Assembly (NCBI RefSeq): GCF_028204155.1
Contig: NZ_JAQLOI010000001.1
Span: forward strand, 930,001-994,000
Reading direction: 5' to 3'
Length of the DNA stretch: 64,000 bases
Source: Vibrio algarum
GTDB lineage: Bacteria > Pseudomonadota > Gammaproteobacteria > Enterobacterales > Vibrionaceae
Below, piece after piece: positions 1 through 8,608 of the stretch (the first letter of the stretch is position 1; each line of letters begins with the position of its first letter). The notes below the pieces were generated by a model, which saw only the letters and a program-made list of their open reading frames with translations, was not told the DNA's origin and did no database searches. The position numbers and the translations under genes are program-made.

Positions 1-1
1 T

Positions 2-1117
2 GTCAATGATCTTGAGTCCGTTGTCAAATCAGTACAACGAGCAGTCGATCAAGCTGAGTTGATGGCTGAATGTAAGATCAGCAGTGTGTTTATTTCTCTT
101 TCTGGCAAACATATTGCCAGTCGAATCGAAAAAGGCATGGGGACCATTGCAGATGAAGAGGTCTCTCAAGATGATATGGATAGAGCAATCCATACAGCAA
201 AGTCGATAAAAATTGGAGAAGAACAGCGAATTTTGCATGTTATTCCTCAAGAGTTTACGATTGACTATCAAGAAGGGATAAAAAATCCACTGGGTTTGTC
301 CGGTGTTCGCATGGAAGTCAGCGTTCATTTAATTACTTGCCACAATGATATGGCAAGAAATATCATAAAGGCAGTTGAAAGATGTAACTTGAAAGTTGAT
401 CAGCTGGTTTTTTCTGGCTTGGCATCAAGTAATGCGGTCATTACTGAAGACGAAAGAGAGCTAGGCGTCTGTGTGGTTGATATTGGAGCTGGTACTATGG
501 ATGTTTCCATATGGACTGGTGGTGCACTAAGACACACTGAAGTTTTTTCTTATGCGGGAAATTCGGTAACGAGTGATATAGCGTTTGCTTTTGGTACGCC
601 AGTTGGAGATGCAGAAGAGATCAAAGTAAAATATGGCTGCGCATTAAGCGAATTAGTCAGTAAAGATGATACGGTCAATGTTCCAAGTGTTGGTGGTAGA
701 CCGTCAAGAATATTGAAACGTCAGGAACTATCTGGCGTAATCGAAGCCCGTTATGCAGAGTTAATGGGCTTCATCAACCAGTCTGTCAATACCGTCCAGG
801 CTCAGTTGCGAGAGGATGGAATTAAGCACCACCTTGCGGCTGGTGTTGTATTAACTGGCGGTGCTTCTCAAATGGAAGGTCTGGTTGAATGTGCTGAACG
901 AATATTTGGCGCAAACCGAGTTAGAGTAGGTAAGCCCTTAGAAGTTAGCGGGCTTACAGACTATGTTAAAGAGCCGTATCATTCTACGGCTGTGGGATTA
1001 CTTCATTATGCAAAAGATAGTCAACTAAATGACGATGGTGAATATAGTGAACCAAAACGTTCCTCATTTACCTCTATTTTTAGTAGAATGCGTAATTGGA
1101 TACAAAAAGAGTTTTAA
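2..1117 (+). CDS. ftsA: Cell division protein FtsA (5' end outside window)
   Basis: Actin-like ATPase that tethers FtsZ to the inner membrane and recruits late divisome proteins. The reading frame is open from base 2 to a stop at 1117, giving 371 visible residues; the family is about 420 long, so roughly 50 N-terminal residues lie before the window. The phosphate-binding motif VVDIGAGTMDVS sits about residue 160 of the visible part, and LTGGAS of the second phosphate/adenosine region about residue 290. The C-terminus (SSFTSIFSRMRNWIQKEF) is the amphipathic membrane-targeting helix. ftsZ starts 29 bp downstream, so the two are co-transcribed as in other gammaproteobacteria. Identification is secure. 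Confidence 0.97.
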   Translation, partial: VNDLESVVKSVQRAVDQAELMAECKISSVFISLSGKHIASRIEKGMGTIADEEVSQDDMDRAIHTAKSIKIGEEQRILHVIPQEFTIDYQEGIKNPLGLSGVRMEVSVHLITCHNDMARNIIKAVERCNLKVDQLVFSGLASSNAVITEDERELGVCVVDIGAGTMDVSIWTGGALRHTEVFSYAGNSVTSDIAFAFGTPVGDAEEIKVKYGCALSELVSKDDTVNVPSVGGRPSRILKRQELSGVIEARYAELMGFINQSVNTVQAQLREDGIKHHLAAGVVLTGGASQMEGLVECAERIFGANRVRVGKPLEVSGLTDYVKEPYHSTAVGLLHYAKDSQLNDDGEYSEPKRSSFTSIFSRMRNWIQKEF

Positions 1118-1146
1118 CCTGAGAGCAGGAAAAACGGAGATAACAC

Positions 1147-2373
1147 ATGTTTGAGCCGATGATGGAAATGTCTGACGATGCAGTAATAAAGGTCGTTGGT
1201 GTTGGTGGTGGTGGCGGTAACGCATTAGAACATATGGTTCGAGAATCCATCGAAGGTGTGGAGTTTATTAGTGTAAATACTGATGCCCAAGCCTTACGCA
1301 AAGCTAGTGTGAGTAGTGTTATCCAAATTGGTGGTGATATTACTAAAGGACTAGGAGCGGGGGCTAACCCTCAGGTTGGTCGCGATTCAGCCATCGAAGA
1401 TAAAGAAAAACTTAAAGAAGTGCTTAGCGGTGCCGATATGGTATTTATCGCTGCTGGTATGGGTGGTGGTACGGGTACAGGTGCAGCTCCAGTTATTGCT
1501 GAAGTTGCAAAGGAACTAAACATCCTAACTGTTGCCGTAGTAACTAAGCCATTTGGTTTCGAAGGTAAAAAGCGTCTTGCTTTCGCTGAGCAAGGTATTG
1601 AAGAGCTTTCTAAACATGTTGACTCTTTAATAACAATACCGAATGAAAAATTACTTAAAGTATATGGTAGAAGTGTAACGTTATTAGAAGCGTTTGGTTA
1701 CGCTAACGATGTACTAAAAAATGCAGTACAAGGTATTGCAGAACTAATCACACGCCCTGGTATGATTAACGTGGATTTCGCAGATGTAAGAACGGTTATG
1801 TCTGAAATGGGTCACGCTATGATGGGTAGTGGCGTAGCGAGTGGTGAAGAACGAGCAGAAGAAGCGGCAGAAGCCGCAATATCTTCTCCTCTTCTAGAAG
1901 ATATTGATTTGGCTGGCGCTCGTGGCGTGCTCGTTAATATTACTGCTGGGTTAGACATGCGCTTGGATGAGTTTGAAACTGTGGGTAACACAGTTAAAGC
2001 ATTCGCATCTGATAATGCAACGGTAGTGATTGGTACTTCTCTTGATCCTGATATGACGGAAGAGTTCAGAGTTACCGTTGTTGCAACTGGTATTGGTGCA
2101 GAGAAGAAACCTGAAATTACTTTGGTTGCAGGATCTGCTGCAAAACCGAAACCAGCTGTAGCAGCAACGCCGGTTTCACAACCGGTCGCAGCGAAAGTGG
2201 AAGAAAAAACGGCACAGCCTTTGCATAAAAAAGAAGAGGTAAAGCCGCAGTCAACAGTACCGTCAAATAATGGTCAGGTGCAAGGCAGTTCAAGCCAAAG
2301 TACCGCGCCAAAGGCGGAAAAAGAAAGTGGCTATTTGGATATACCAGCATTTCTTCGTCGCCAAGCTGACTAA
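1147..2373 (+). CDS. ftsZ: Cell division GTPase FtsZ
   Basis: Tubulin homologue that forms the cytokinetic ring. 408 residues, normal for vibrios. The glycine-rich N-terminal loop GVGGGGGNALEHM (about 18-30) and the tubulin signature GGGTGTG (about 106-112) form the GTP site. Residues about 320-390 are an Ala/Pro/Lys/Gln-rich disordered linker, and the protein ends in the conserved tail GYLDIPAFLRRQAD, which binds FtsA and ZipA. The ATG at 1147 follows a purine-rich GGAGATAAC. It lies directly behind ftsA; transcription may continue towards lpxC, which also has its own promoter. Confidence 0.98.
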   Translation: MFEPMMEMSDDAVIKVVGVGGGGGNALEHMVRESIEGVEFISVNTDAQALRKASVSSVIQIGGDITKGLGAGANPQVGRDSAIEDKEKLKEVLSGADMVFIAAGMGGGTGTGAAPVIAEVAKELNILTVAVVTKPFGFEGKKRLAFAEQGIEELSKHVDSLITIPNEKLLKVYGRSVTLLEAFGYANDVLKNAVQGIAELITRPGMINVDFADVRTVMSEMGHAMMGSGVASGEERAEEAAEAAISSPLLEDIDLAGARGVLVNITAGLDMRLDEFETVGNTVKAFASDNATVVIGTSLDPDMTEEFRVTVVATGIGAEKKPEITLVAGSAAKPKPAVAATPVSQPVAAKVEEKTAQPLHKKEEVKPQSTVPSNNGQVQGSSSQSTAPKAEKESGYLDIPAFLRRQAD

Positions 2374-2388
2374 GAAATAGGCATGAAT

Positions 2389-2416
2389 TTGACAGAAGTC
2401 TTATTTATGATAATAT
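2389..2416 (+). promoter_or_regulatory. Sigma-70 promoter of lpxC
   Basis: TTGACA at 2389-2394, a 16-bp spacer and TAATAT at 2411-2416 form a near-consensus promoter in the ftsZ-lpxC gap. It would let lpxC be expressed independently of the division cluster. Prediction from sequence only. Confidence 0.65.
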
Positions 2417-2419
2417 CCG

Positions 2420-2441
2420 CGGTCAGTTTCATTACTGACCG
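2420..2441 (+). promoter_or_regulatory. Inverted repeat at the predicted lpxC transcription start
   Basis: CGGTCAG (2420-2426) and CTGACCG (2435-2441) are perfect 7-bp arms around an 8-base AT-rich loop. They begin 4 bp after the -10 box, so the repeat covers the predicted start site. It could be an operator or a 5'-terminal hairpin that affects mRNA stability. No T-run follows, so it is not a terminator. Confidence 0.45.
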
Positions 2442-2473
2442 TGATAAATAACACTAATTTAGAGGCAAGGTAG

Positions 2474-3391
2474 ATGATCAGACAACGTACTCTTAAAGAG
2501 ATCGTAAAAACGACCGGAGTTGGTTTACACTCTGGGCGTAAAGTTACGCTTACCTTGCGTCCAGCTGCTGCGAATACTGGTGTTATCTATCGCCGTACCG
2601 ATCTAAACCCGGCAGTTGATTTTCCTGCCGACCCTGCTTCAGTTCGTGACACTATGCTCTGTACTGCTCTTGTTAACGATGAAGGAGTGCGCATCTCCAC
2701 TGTAGAGCATTTAAATGCTGCATTAGCTGGTATGGGCATCGATAATGTTATTATTGAAGTCGATGCACCTGAAATTCCTATTATGGATGGCAGTGCAAGT
2801 CCTTTTGTTTATCTGTTGCAATCCGCTGGTATTGAAACATTAAATGCACCAAAAAGGTTCATACGCATTAAAAAACCAGTGCGTTTTACCGATGGTGACA
2901 AATGGGCAGAGCTTGTTCCTTATGACGGTTTCCGTATGGATTTCGAAATTGAGTTTGAACATCCAGCCATTGATGCTGATGAGCAGCGCCTATTGTTTGA
3001 TTTTTCTACTAGTGCATTTATTAAAGATATTTCGCGTGCTCGTACTTTCGGCTTTATGCGTGATATCGAGTATTTGCAGTCGCAAAATTTGTGTTTAGGT
3101 GGTAGCTTTGACTGTGCAATAGTGTTGGATGAATACCGAATTCTGAATGAAGAAGGCCTTCGTTTTGAGAATGAGTTTGTAACTCATAAAGTTCTTGATG
3201 CTATTGGTGATCTCTACATGTGTGGCCATAGTATTGTTGGCGAACTTCGTGCTTATAAATCTGGTCACGCTTTAAACAACCAATTGCTTCGCGCAGTACT
3301 CGCTGATCAAGAAGCGTGGGAATGGGCTACGTTTGAAGAAGAAGTCGGCTCTCCTGTCGCATTTGTAGAGCCAAGTATGGTACTCGCATAG
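2474..3391 (+). CDS. lpxC: UDP-3-O-acyl-N-acetylglucosamine deacetylase
   Basis: Zinc amidase that catalyses the committed step of lipid A synthesis. 305 residues, the usual length. TVEHLNAAL (about residue 76-84) carries the first zinc histidine, and HKVLDAIGD (about 238-246) carries the second histidine and the aspartate ligand, followed by the GHSIVG segment with the catalytic-site histidine. The ATG at 2474 follows AGAGGCAAGG. The C-terminal extension resembles the E. coli tail that FtsH recognises for LpxC turnover, but regulation by proteolysis is inference. A strong terminator follows. Confidence 0.97.
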   Translation: MIRQRTLKEIVKTTGVGLHSGRKVTLTLRPAAANTGVIYRRTDLNPAVDFPADPASVRDTMLCTALVNDEGVRISTVEHLNAALAGMGIDNVIIEVDAPEIPIMDGSASPFVYLLQSAGIETLNAPKRFIRIKKPVRFTDGDKWAELVPYDGFRMDFEIEFEHPAIDADEQRLLFDFSTSAFIKDISRARTFGFMRDIEYLQSQNLCLGGSFDCAIVLDEYRILNEEGLRFENEFVTHKVLDAIGDLYMCGHSIVGELRAYKSGHALNNQLLRAVLADQEAWEWATFEEEVGSPVAFVEPSMVLA

Positions 3392-3412
3392 AAAACGCAT
3401 TTATTTGTTTCG

Positions 3413-3442
3413 AAAAAACCAGATGTTAAGTCTGGTTTTTTT
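3413..3442 (+). terminator. Rho-independent terminator of lpxC
   Basis: AAAAAACCAGA, a 7-base loop, and TCTGGTTTTTT; the T-tract continues to 3442. It ends the ftsA-ftsZ-lpxC transcription unit. Confidence 0.85.
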
Positions 3443-4007
3443 ATGTCTCGAATTTACTGAGTGATTTTATGTAATAGAAACCTAAGTAAGATTGCTTTCA
3501 ATATAAAATAATCCCCCAGACTGCTCAAGACCTCCCAGCGCTAAGCGTACAAATTTTTTTGACCGATTTACAGAATTGAATTCATTTTTAACACAGAATT
3601 AATGTACTTGGGTATACCTGTGATGGGCAATAAAAATTAAGGCAAAGACTCTTTAACGAGACAATAATTGCCGGGTGGCAATCGTTGGTTATCTTAATTT
3701 TCATATTTGATGATCTATCGCATTCGCGTTGATATGAAAGTTTAAGTACACTTGTTCGCTTAATAACCATCAAGGCGTTAAAAAGTCAACCTTGGTCAAA
3801 TTAATTTGAATGCTAATGGAATAATAAAATTTATCCCTTAGAATGTTAGGATCTTTTAAAACAAAACTTGAATTTCATTCGGGTTGCCACAATATCTTTT
3901 CATACGATATTGTTTCAGTTTTCTTGTTTTAAATAAGACTCATCGGTTTAAACGAGACTAAAAGCATAGAAAAGGCTTAAAGCCAAACAACATGAGATAA
4001 GCAAAAA
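3443..4007. other. Gene-free gap between lpxC and secA (about 565 bp)
   Basis: No convincing coding frame on either strand; the longest open frames (about 60 codons, minus strand) resemble no family I recognise. A small hairpin ATTGCC-GGGT-GGCAAT lies at 3667-3682. A possible secA promoter is TTGCCA (3884-3889), a 16-bp spacer and GATATT (3906-3911), but the match is modest. I see no SecM-like arrest peptide: the short plus-strand ATG frames are about a dozen codons and lack good Shine-Dalgarno sites. Related vibrios, as I recall, carry a DUF721/DciA gene around here; none is visible. Confidence 0.5.
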
Positions 4008-6734
4008 ATGATAAGTAAGCTACTGACGAAAGTTGTTGGCAGTCGTAATGATCGGACTCTGCGTCGATTACGAAAGATTGTAAAACAAATAAATAATTTT
4101 GAACCAGAATTTGAAGCGTATTCAGATGAAGAGCTACAAGCAAAAACCGTTGAATTCCGTGAGCGCTTAGAAAAAGGTGAATCACTAGATCAGCTATTAC
4201 CAGAAGCTTTTGCAACCGTTCGCGAAGCTTCGAAACGTGTTTTTGGTATGCGTCATTTCGATGTTCAGCTTATTGGTGGTATGGTTCTAAACGCAGGGCA
4301 GATTGCTGAAATGCGTACTGGTGAAGGTAAGACTCTTACTGCAACCCTATCTGCCTATTTGAATGCGTTACCTGGAAAAGGCGTTCATATCGTAACAGTG
4401 AACGATTACCTTGCAAGTCGCGATGCAGAAACAAATAGAGCGCTATTTGAATTTTTAGGGATGACCGTTGGTGTCAACATCCCGAATATGGCTCCACCAG
4501 AAAAACAACAAGCTTATCAGTGCGATATTCTTTATGGCACAAACAATGAATTCGGTTTTGATTATCTTCGAGATAATATGGCGTTTCGTAAGGAAGACCG
4601 CGTACAAAGAGAACGTTACTTTGCGGTTGTGGATGAAGTTGACTCCATCCTTATTGATGAAGCCCGTACTCCGTTAATCATTTCTGGTCCTGCTGAAGAT
4701 AGCTCCGAGCTTTATACCAAAATTAACACCCTAATTCCTTCTCTTCAATTGCAAGATCAAGAAGATACAGAAGAGTACCGAGGGGACGGCCACTATACGC
4801 TGGACGAAAAATCTAAGCAGGTCCATCTGACCGAAACCGGTCAAGAGTTTGTTGAAGAGCTACTTGTAAAAAATGAAATGATGGAAGAGGGGGATACCCT
4901 TTATTCTCCTACAAACATTAGCTTACTTCACCATGTCAATGCCGCTCTTCGTGCTCACGTTCTATTTGAAAGAGACGTTGACTACATTGTGAAGGACGAT
5001 GAAGTTATCATTGTTGATGAACATACTGGTCGTACAATGCCTGGTCGTCGTTGGTCAGAAGGCTTACATCAAGCAGTTGAAGCTAAAGAAGGCGTTAAGA
5101 TTCAGAATGAAAACCAAACGTTAGCTTCTATTACATTCCAGAACTTTTTCCGTTTATACGAAAAATTGTCAGGGATGACAGGTACTGCGGATACAGAAGC
5201 GTTTGAATTCCAGTCCATATATAATCTTGAAACAGTTGTTATCCCAACCAATCAGCCAATGGTTCGTGATGATATGCCTGATGTGGTATACCGTACAGAA
5301 GTAGAAAAATTTGCTGCTATCATTGAAGATATCAAAGAACGAGTCAAGAAAGGGCAACCTATACTTGTTGGTACGGTTTCAATTGAGAAATCAGAGCTAC
5401 TATCTAACGCGCTTAAAAAATCCAAAATTAAACATAACGTTTTAAACGCTAAGTTCCACGAGCAAGAGGCCGATATTGTTGCGTTTGCGGGGGCTCCTGA
5501 AGCGGTTACTATTGCGACCAATATGGCTGGTCGTGGTACTGATATCGTATTGGGTGGTAGCTGGCAAGCGGAAATAAATAAATTAGAAAACCCGAGCGAA
5601 GAGGAAATTCAAAAAATCAAAGAAAACTGGAAGCTAGAGCATGACAAAGTGCTTGCCTCTGGTGGTCTACACATAATTGGTACCGAGCGGCATGAGTCTC
5701 GCCGTATCGATAACCAGTTACGTGGTCGTTCTGGTCGTCAAGGTGATGCAGGTTCTTCACGCTTTTATCTTTCAATGGAAGATTCATTGCTTCGTATATT
5801 TACGTCTGATCGTATGGCAGGCTTGATACAAAGTGGTATGGACGAAGGTGAAGCGATCGAAAGTCGCATGCTTTCTCGTTCCATCGAAAAAGCTCAGCGT
5901 AAAGTTGAAGGTCGTAACTTTGATATACGTAAACAGCTACTAGACTATGATGATGTAGCGAACGACCAACGTAAAGTTGTTTACGAATTACGTGATGAGC
6001 TCATGGAAGTAGACGACATTAGTGAGATGATTGATCACAATCGTCAAGACGTATTTGAATCAGTAATGAACGAATATATACCACATCAATCTCTCGAAGA
6101 TATGTGGAATATCGAAGGGCTACAAGAACGACTTAAAAATGATTTTGATCTGGATCTACCTATTCAAACTTGGTTAGATGAAGATGACAAACTATACGAA
6201 GAAGCGCTTCGTGAGCGTATTTTAGATACCGCGGTAGAAGTATATAAATCGAAAGAAGAGACCGTTGGTGCCCAAGTTCTCCGTAATTTTGAGAAGTCTG
6301 TTATGTTGCAGACTCTTGATAACCTCTGGAAAGAACATCTTGCAGCGATGGATCATCTTCGACAAGGTATTCACTTACGTGGCTATGCTCAGAAAAACCC
6401 TAAGCAAGAATACAAGCGCGAGTCTTTTGAATTATTTGAAAACTTACTCGATATGCTTAAAGTTGATGTGATCATGATATTAAGCAAAGTACGGGTACAA
6501 CAGCAAGAAGAAGTTGAGCGTATGGAAGAACAGCGTCAAGCCCAAGCTGAAGAAGCGGCTCGTCGCCAACAGTTCGAACATCAATCAGCAGAAAATCAAT
6601 TAGCTGATGAATCAGAAAGTTCTGATAACGGACAACAACCAATGGTACGTGAAGAACGTAAAGTTGGTCGAAATGAGCCTTGTCCGTGCGGTTCTGGTAA
6701 GAAATATAAACAATGCCATGGTAAAATAGGCTAA
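4008..6734 (+). CDS. secA: Protein translocase ATPase SecA
   Basis: Motor ATPase that pushes preproteins through SecYEG. 908 residues, the normal length. Walker A is MRTGEGKTLT (about 102-111), the DEAD-type motif is VVDEVDSIL (about 206-214), and the second nucleotide-binding fold contains NMAGRGTDIVLGG and GRSGRQGDAG. A Gln/Glu-rich linker leads to the C-terminal zinc site CPCGSGKKYKQCHG, which binds SecB and phospholipid. No secM gene precedes it, so the E. coli feedback mechanism is absent. The Shine-Dalgarno is weak (GAGATAAGC). Confidence 0.98.
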   Translation: MISKLLTKVVGSRNDRTLRRLRKIVKQINNFEPEFEAYSDEELQAKTVEFRERLEKGESLDQLLPEAFATVREASKRVFGMRHFDVQLIGGMVLNAGQIAEMRTGEGKTLTATLSAYLNALPGKGVHIVTVNDYLASRDAETNRALFEFLGMTVGVNIPNMAPPEKQQAYQCDILYGTNNEFGFDYLRDNMAFRKEDRVQRERYFAVVDEVDSILIDEARTPLIISGPAEDSSELYTKINTLIPSLQLQDQEDTEEYRGDGHYTLDEKSKQVHLTETGQEFVEELLVKNEMMEEGDTLYSPTNISLLHHVNAALRAHVLFERDVDYIVKDDEVIIVDEHTGRTMPGRRWSEGLHQAVEAKEGVKIQNENQTLASITFQNFFRLYEKLSGMTGTADTEAFEFQSIYNLETVVIPTNQPMVRDDMPDVVYRTEVEKFAAIIEDIKERVKKGQPILVGTVSIEKSELLSNALKKSKIKHNVLNAKFHEQEADIVAFAGAPEAVTIATNMAGRGTDIVLGGSWQAEINKLENPSEEEIQKIKENWKLEHDKVLASGGLHIIGTERHESRRIDNQLRGRSGRQGDAGSSRFYLSMEDSLLRIFTSDRMAGLIQSGMDEGEAIESRMLSRSIEKAQRKVEGRNFDIRKQLLDYDDVANDQRKVVYELRDELMEVDDISEMIDHNRQDVFESVMNEYIPHQSLEDMWNIEGLQERLKNDFDLDLPIQTWLDEDDKLYEEALRERILDTAVEVYKSKEETVGAQVLRNFEKSVMLQTLDNLWKEHLAAMDHLRQGIHLRGYAQKNPKQEYKRESFELFENLLDMLKVDVIMILSKVRVQQQEEVERMEEQRQAQAEEAARRQQFEHQSAENQLADESESSDNGQQPMVREERKVGRNEPCPCGSGKKYKQCHGKIG

Positions 6735-6747
6735 GTTTATTGAGTGT

Positions 6748-6775
6748 AAAAAGGTCGCTATGAGCGGCCTTTTTT
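6748..6775 (+). terminator. Rho-independent terminator of secA
   Basis: AAAAAGGTCGCT, a 3-base loop, and AGCGGCCTTTTTT. The stem has one G-U type pair. It separates secA from mutT only partly, since mutT lies 78 bp behind secA with no obvious strong promoter of its own. Confidence 0.8.
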
Positions 6776-6812
6776 ATGTTTAAAATAGCTTAATTAAATA
6801 TAAGAGTTAACG

Positions 6813-7211
6813 ATGAATCGACTACACATAGTCGCCGCAATTATCTTAAGCCCAAATAAAAAAGAAATTTTTATTACTAAACGTCATAAAGATGCCCATA
6901 AAGGTGGTTACTGGGAGTTTCCCGGAGGTAAAGTTGAGTTAAATGAAACTACAGAACAGGCAATGATCAGGGAGTTGTTTGAAGAGATAGGGATTGAAGT
7001 GACGGATTTGTTCCATTTTGAACATCTTGAATACGATTATCCCGAAAAGTCGTTAAAGTTTGATTTCTTTGCGGTTACAGCATTTAGAAACGCCCCCTAT
7101 GGTAAAGAAGGACAGAAAGGTGAGTGGGTAAGTATCAAGTCATTAAAGGATTATACTTTTCCTGAGGCTAATATACCTATTTTAGAAAAAGTAATGAGTT
7201 TATACGTCTAA
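6813..7211 (+). CDS. mutT: 8-oxo-dGTP diphosphatase MutT
   Basis: Nudix hydrolase that removes 8-oxo-dGTP from the nucleotide pool and so prevents A:T to C:G transversions. 132 residues, matching MutT. The Nudix box is intact: GGKVE, then REL and FEEIGI, fitting GX5EX7REUXEEXGU (about residues 37-60). GGYWEFPGG just before it is typical of MutT rather than other Nudix enzymes. The secA-mutT adjacency is a familiar gammaproteobacterial arrangement. The ATG at 6813 follows AAGAGTTAACG. Confidence 0.93.
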   Translation: MNRLHIVAAIILSPNKKEIFITKRHKDAHKGGYWEFPGGKVELNETTEQAMIRELFEEIGIEVTDLFHFEHLEYDYPEKSLKFDFFAVTAFRNAPYGKEGQKGEWVSIKSLKDYTFPEANIPILEKVMSLYV

Positions 7212-7317
7212 ATAGGGGAGTGAGTTTCGGCCTTAAAAATCTATATTTAAGATACCTTGAAGCAATTAGCCATTTCAGTTAAATTGGTTTTCCCTCAAAT
7301 GTACGGAGATATACGCA

Positions 7318-8127
7318 ATGGTTCGAATTGCGATTGCAGGAGCAGCGGGTCGAATGGGCCGCAACTTAGTGAAAGCTACCCAACATAACTCAAACTCATT
7401 AGTCGGAGCTGCATCCGAGAGACCAGAGTCATCACTTGTCGGTGTTGATGTAGGTGAGCTATGTGGTGAAGGACATTTAGATATTTCCCTTGTAGATAAT
7501 CTTGAAAAATCCATATCTAATTTTGATGTAATTGTCGACTTTACCGTACCTAAAAGTACATTGCTTAACATAGAGCTTTGTAAGCAGCATGGTAAAAAGA
7601 TAGTTATTGGTACGACTGGTTTTACTGAACAAGAAAAAGAGATTATTGCTGAAGCCGCTAAACATATACCAATTATAATGGCTCCGAATTACAGTGTTGG
7701 CGTAAATTTAGTATTCAAGCTATTAGAAAAAGCGGCCAAAGTAATGGGTGACTATTGTGATGTGGAAATTGTAGAAGCACATCATCGTTTTAAGGTTGAT
7801 GCGCCATCTGGTACCGCAATTGGTATGGGTGAAGCGATTGCAGGGGCGATGGGGAATGAACTAAACGATGTCGCAGTTTATGCTCGTGAGGGAATAACTG
7901 GCGAGAGAACCAAAGATGAAATTGGTTTTGCGACTATTCGAGCTGGCGATATTATTGGTGAACACACAGCGATGTTTGCGGATATGGGTGAGCGAGTTGA
8001 AATTACGCATAAAGCGACTGACCGAATGACTTTTGCTAACGGTGCTGTAAAAGCGGCTATTTGGTTGAATGAAAAGCAACCTGGCTTTTATACAATGACC
8101 GATGTGCTCGGCCTGAATGAGCTTTAA
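7318..8127 (+). CDS. dapB: 4-hydroxy-tetrahydrodipicolinate reductase
   Basis: NAD(P)H-dependent reductase of the diaminopimelate/lysine pathway, feeding peptidoglycan synthesis. 269 residues, the family norm. The N-terminal Rossmann motif is IAGAAGRMGRNL (about 6-17). The signature EIVEAHHRFKVDAPSGTA (about 155-172) carries the catalytic His and Lys. The ATG at 7318 follows GGAGATATACGCA. It stands in its own unit with a hairpin terminator after it; carA lies downstream as in E. coli, where dapB also precedes carAB. Confidence 0.97.
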   Translation: MVRIAIAGAAGRMGRNLVKATQHNSNSLVGAASERPESSLVGVDVGELCGEGHLDISLVDNLEKSISNFDVIVDFTVPKSTLLNIELCKQHGKKIVIGTTGFTEQEKEIIAEAAKHIPIIMAPNYSVGVNLVFKLLEKAAKVMGDYCDVEIVEAHHRFKVDAPSGTAIGMGEAIAGAMGNELNDVAVYAREGITGERTKDEIGFATIRAGDIIGEHTAMFADMGERVEITHKATDRMTFANGAVKAAIWLNEKQPGFYTMTDVLGLNEL

Positions 8128-8193
8128 TAACATATTTATGCGCTAGTAATTGTAGGCGCAACTTGAATGACCTTATTATCACCTAGTTTAAGG

Positions 8194-8216
8194 GTGGCGA
8201 GTTTATCGCCACTTTT
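8194..8216 (+). terminator. Terminator of dapB
   Basis: GTGGCGA, loop GTTTA, TCGCCAC, then TTTT. A 7-bp GC-rich perfect stem with a short T-tract. Confidence 0.7.
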
Positions 8217-8278
8217 CCTATCTTTTGTTTCCTTTATTGCCTCTTTGTCGTAATTAATGCTATCTGCAACTAAAAATG

Positions 8279-8327
8279 ACACTTAAGTTGATGACGTTAA
8301 CGTTTGCTCATTAAGTTAAGTGTTTTT
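8279..8327 (+). other. Long terminator-like hairpin between dapB and carA
   Basis: Two 16-base arms (8279-8294 and 8308-8323) pair with one mismatch and one G-U, around a 13-base loop containing CGTTAACG; TTTTT follows on the plus strand, and an A5 run before it gives a T-run on the minus strand. The 12-mer ACACTTAAGTTG at its left end recurs at 8393-8404. It could be a second dapB terminator, the end of an unseen small RNA, or a bidirectional insulator. The rest of the 8128-8608 gap holds the carA promoters and ArgR boxes. Confidence 0.5.
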
Positions 8328-8475
8328 CTTGTGAAATTAGAGCTGATTTAGCCTGTTTAGACGGTAGTATGTATATATTTGCATTCAAACATACACTTAA
8401 GTTGTTTTTTTAAGGCTTATAAGCTGTTTTTGTCTTATGAGCTTAAAAAAAGGCAGAATCTATTAGGGTCTTTTG

Positions 8476-8504
8476 TTGACACATATCACGCTGATCTCTA
8501 GAAT
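8476..8504 (+). promoter_or_regulatory. carAB upstream promoter P1
   Basis: TTGACA (8476-8481), a 17-bp spacer and TAGAAT (8499-8504): a consensus-grade sigma-70 promoter. By analogy with E. coli carAB, the upstream promoter would answer to pyrimidines; that control is inferred. Confidence 0.75.
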
Positions 8505-8535
8505 ACCGCCAATTTGTCTAAATTCCATAATGCTG

Positions 8536-8563
8536 TTGTAATCAGCGTAAAGGAAGGTAGAAT
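8536..8563 (+). promoter_or_regulatory. carAB downstream promoter P2
   Basis: TTGTAA (8536-8541), a 16-bp spacer and TAGAAT (8558-8563). The predicted start lies inside the first ArgR box, so arginine repression of this promoter is expected, as for E. coli P2. Confidence 0.6.
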
Positions 8564-8600
8564 TGCAAATTAATACATAATTTATGCATTTTTATTCTGG
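8562..8600 (+). promoter_or_regulatory. Tandem ARG boxes (ArgR operator) of carAB
   Basis: Two 18-bp sites match the ARG consensus WNTGAATWWWWATTCANW: ATTGCAAATTAATACATA (8562-8579) and TATGCATTTTTATTCTGG (8583-8600). They are separated by exactly 3 bp, the spacing used by hexameric ArgR. Each deviates at two or three positions. The second box overlaps the carA Shine-Dalgarno region. Confidence 0.75.
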
Positions 8601-8608
8601 AGGTTGTC

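Noticed and set aside
1080..1301. Minus-strand frames across the ftsA-ftsZ junction and similar shadows in other genes
   Set aside because: They overlap well-identified genes in antisense and show no independent coding evidence.
3588..3773. 61-codon minus-strand frame in the lpxC-secA gap
   Set aside because: Its residues resemble no known family, including DciA, and it has no ribosome-binding site; probably chance.
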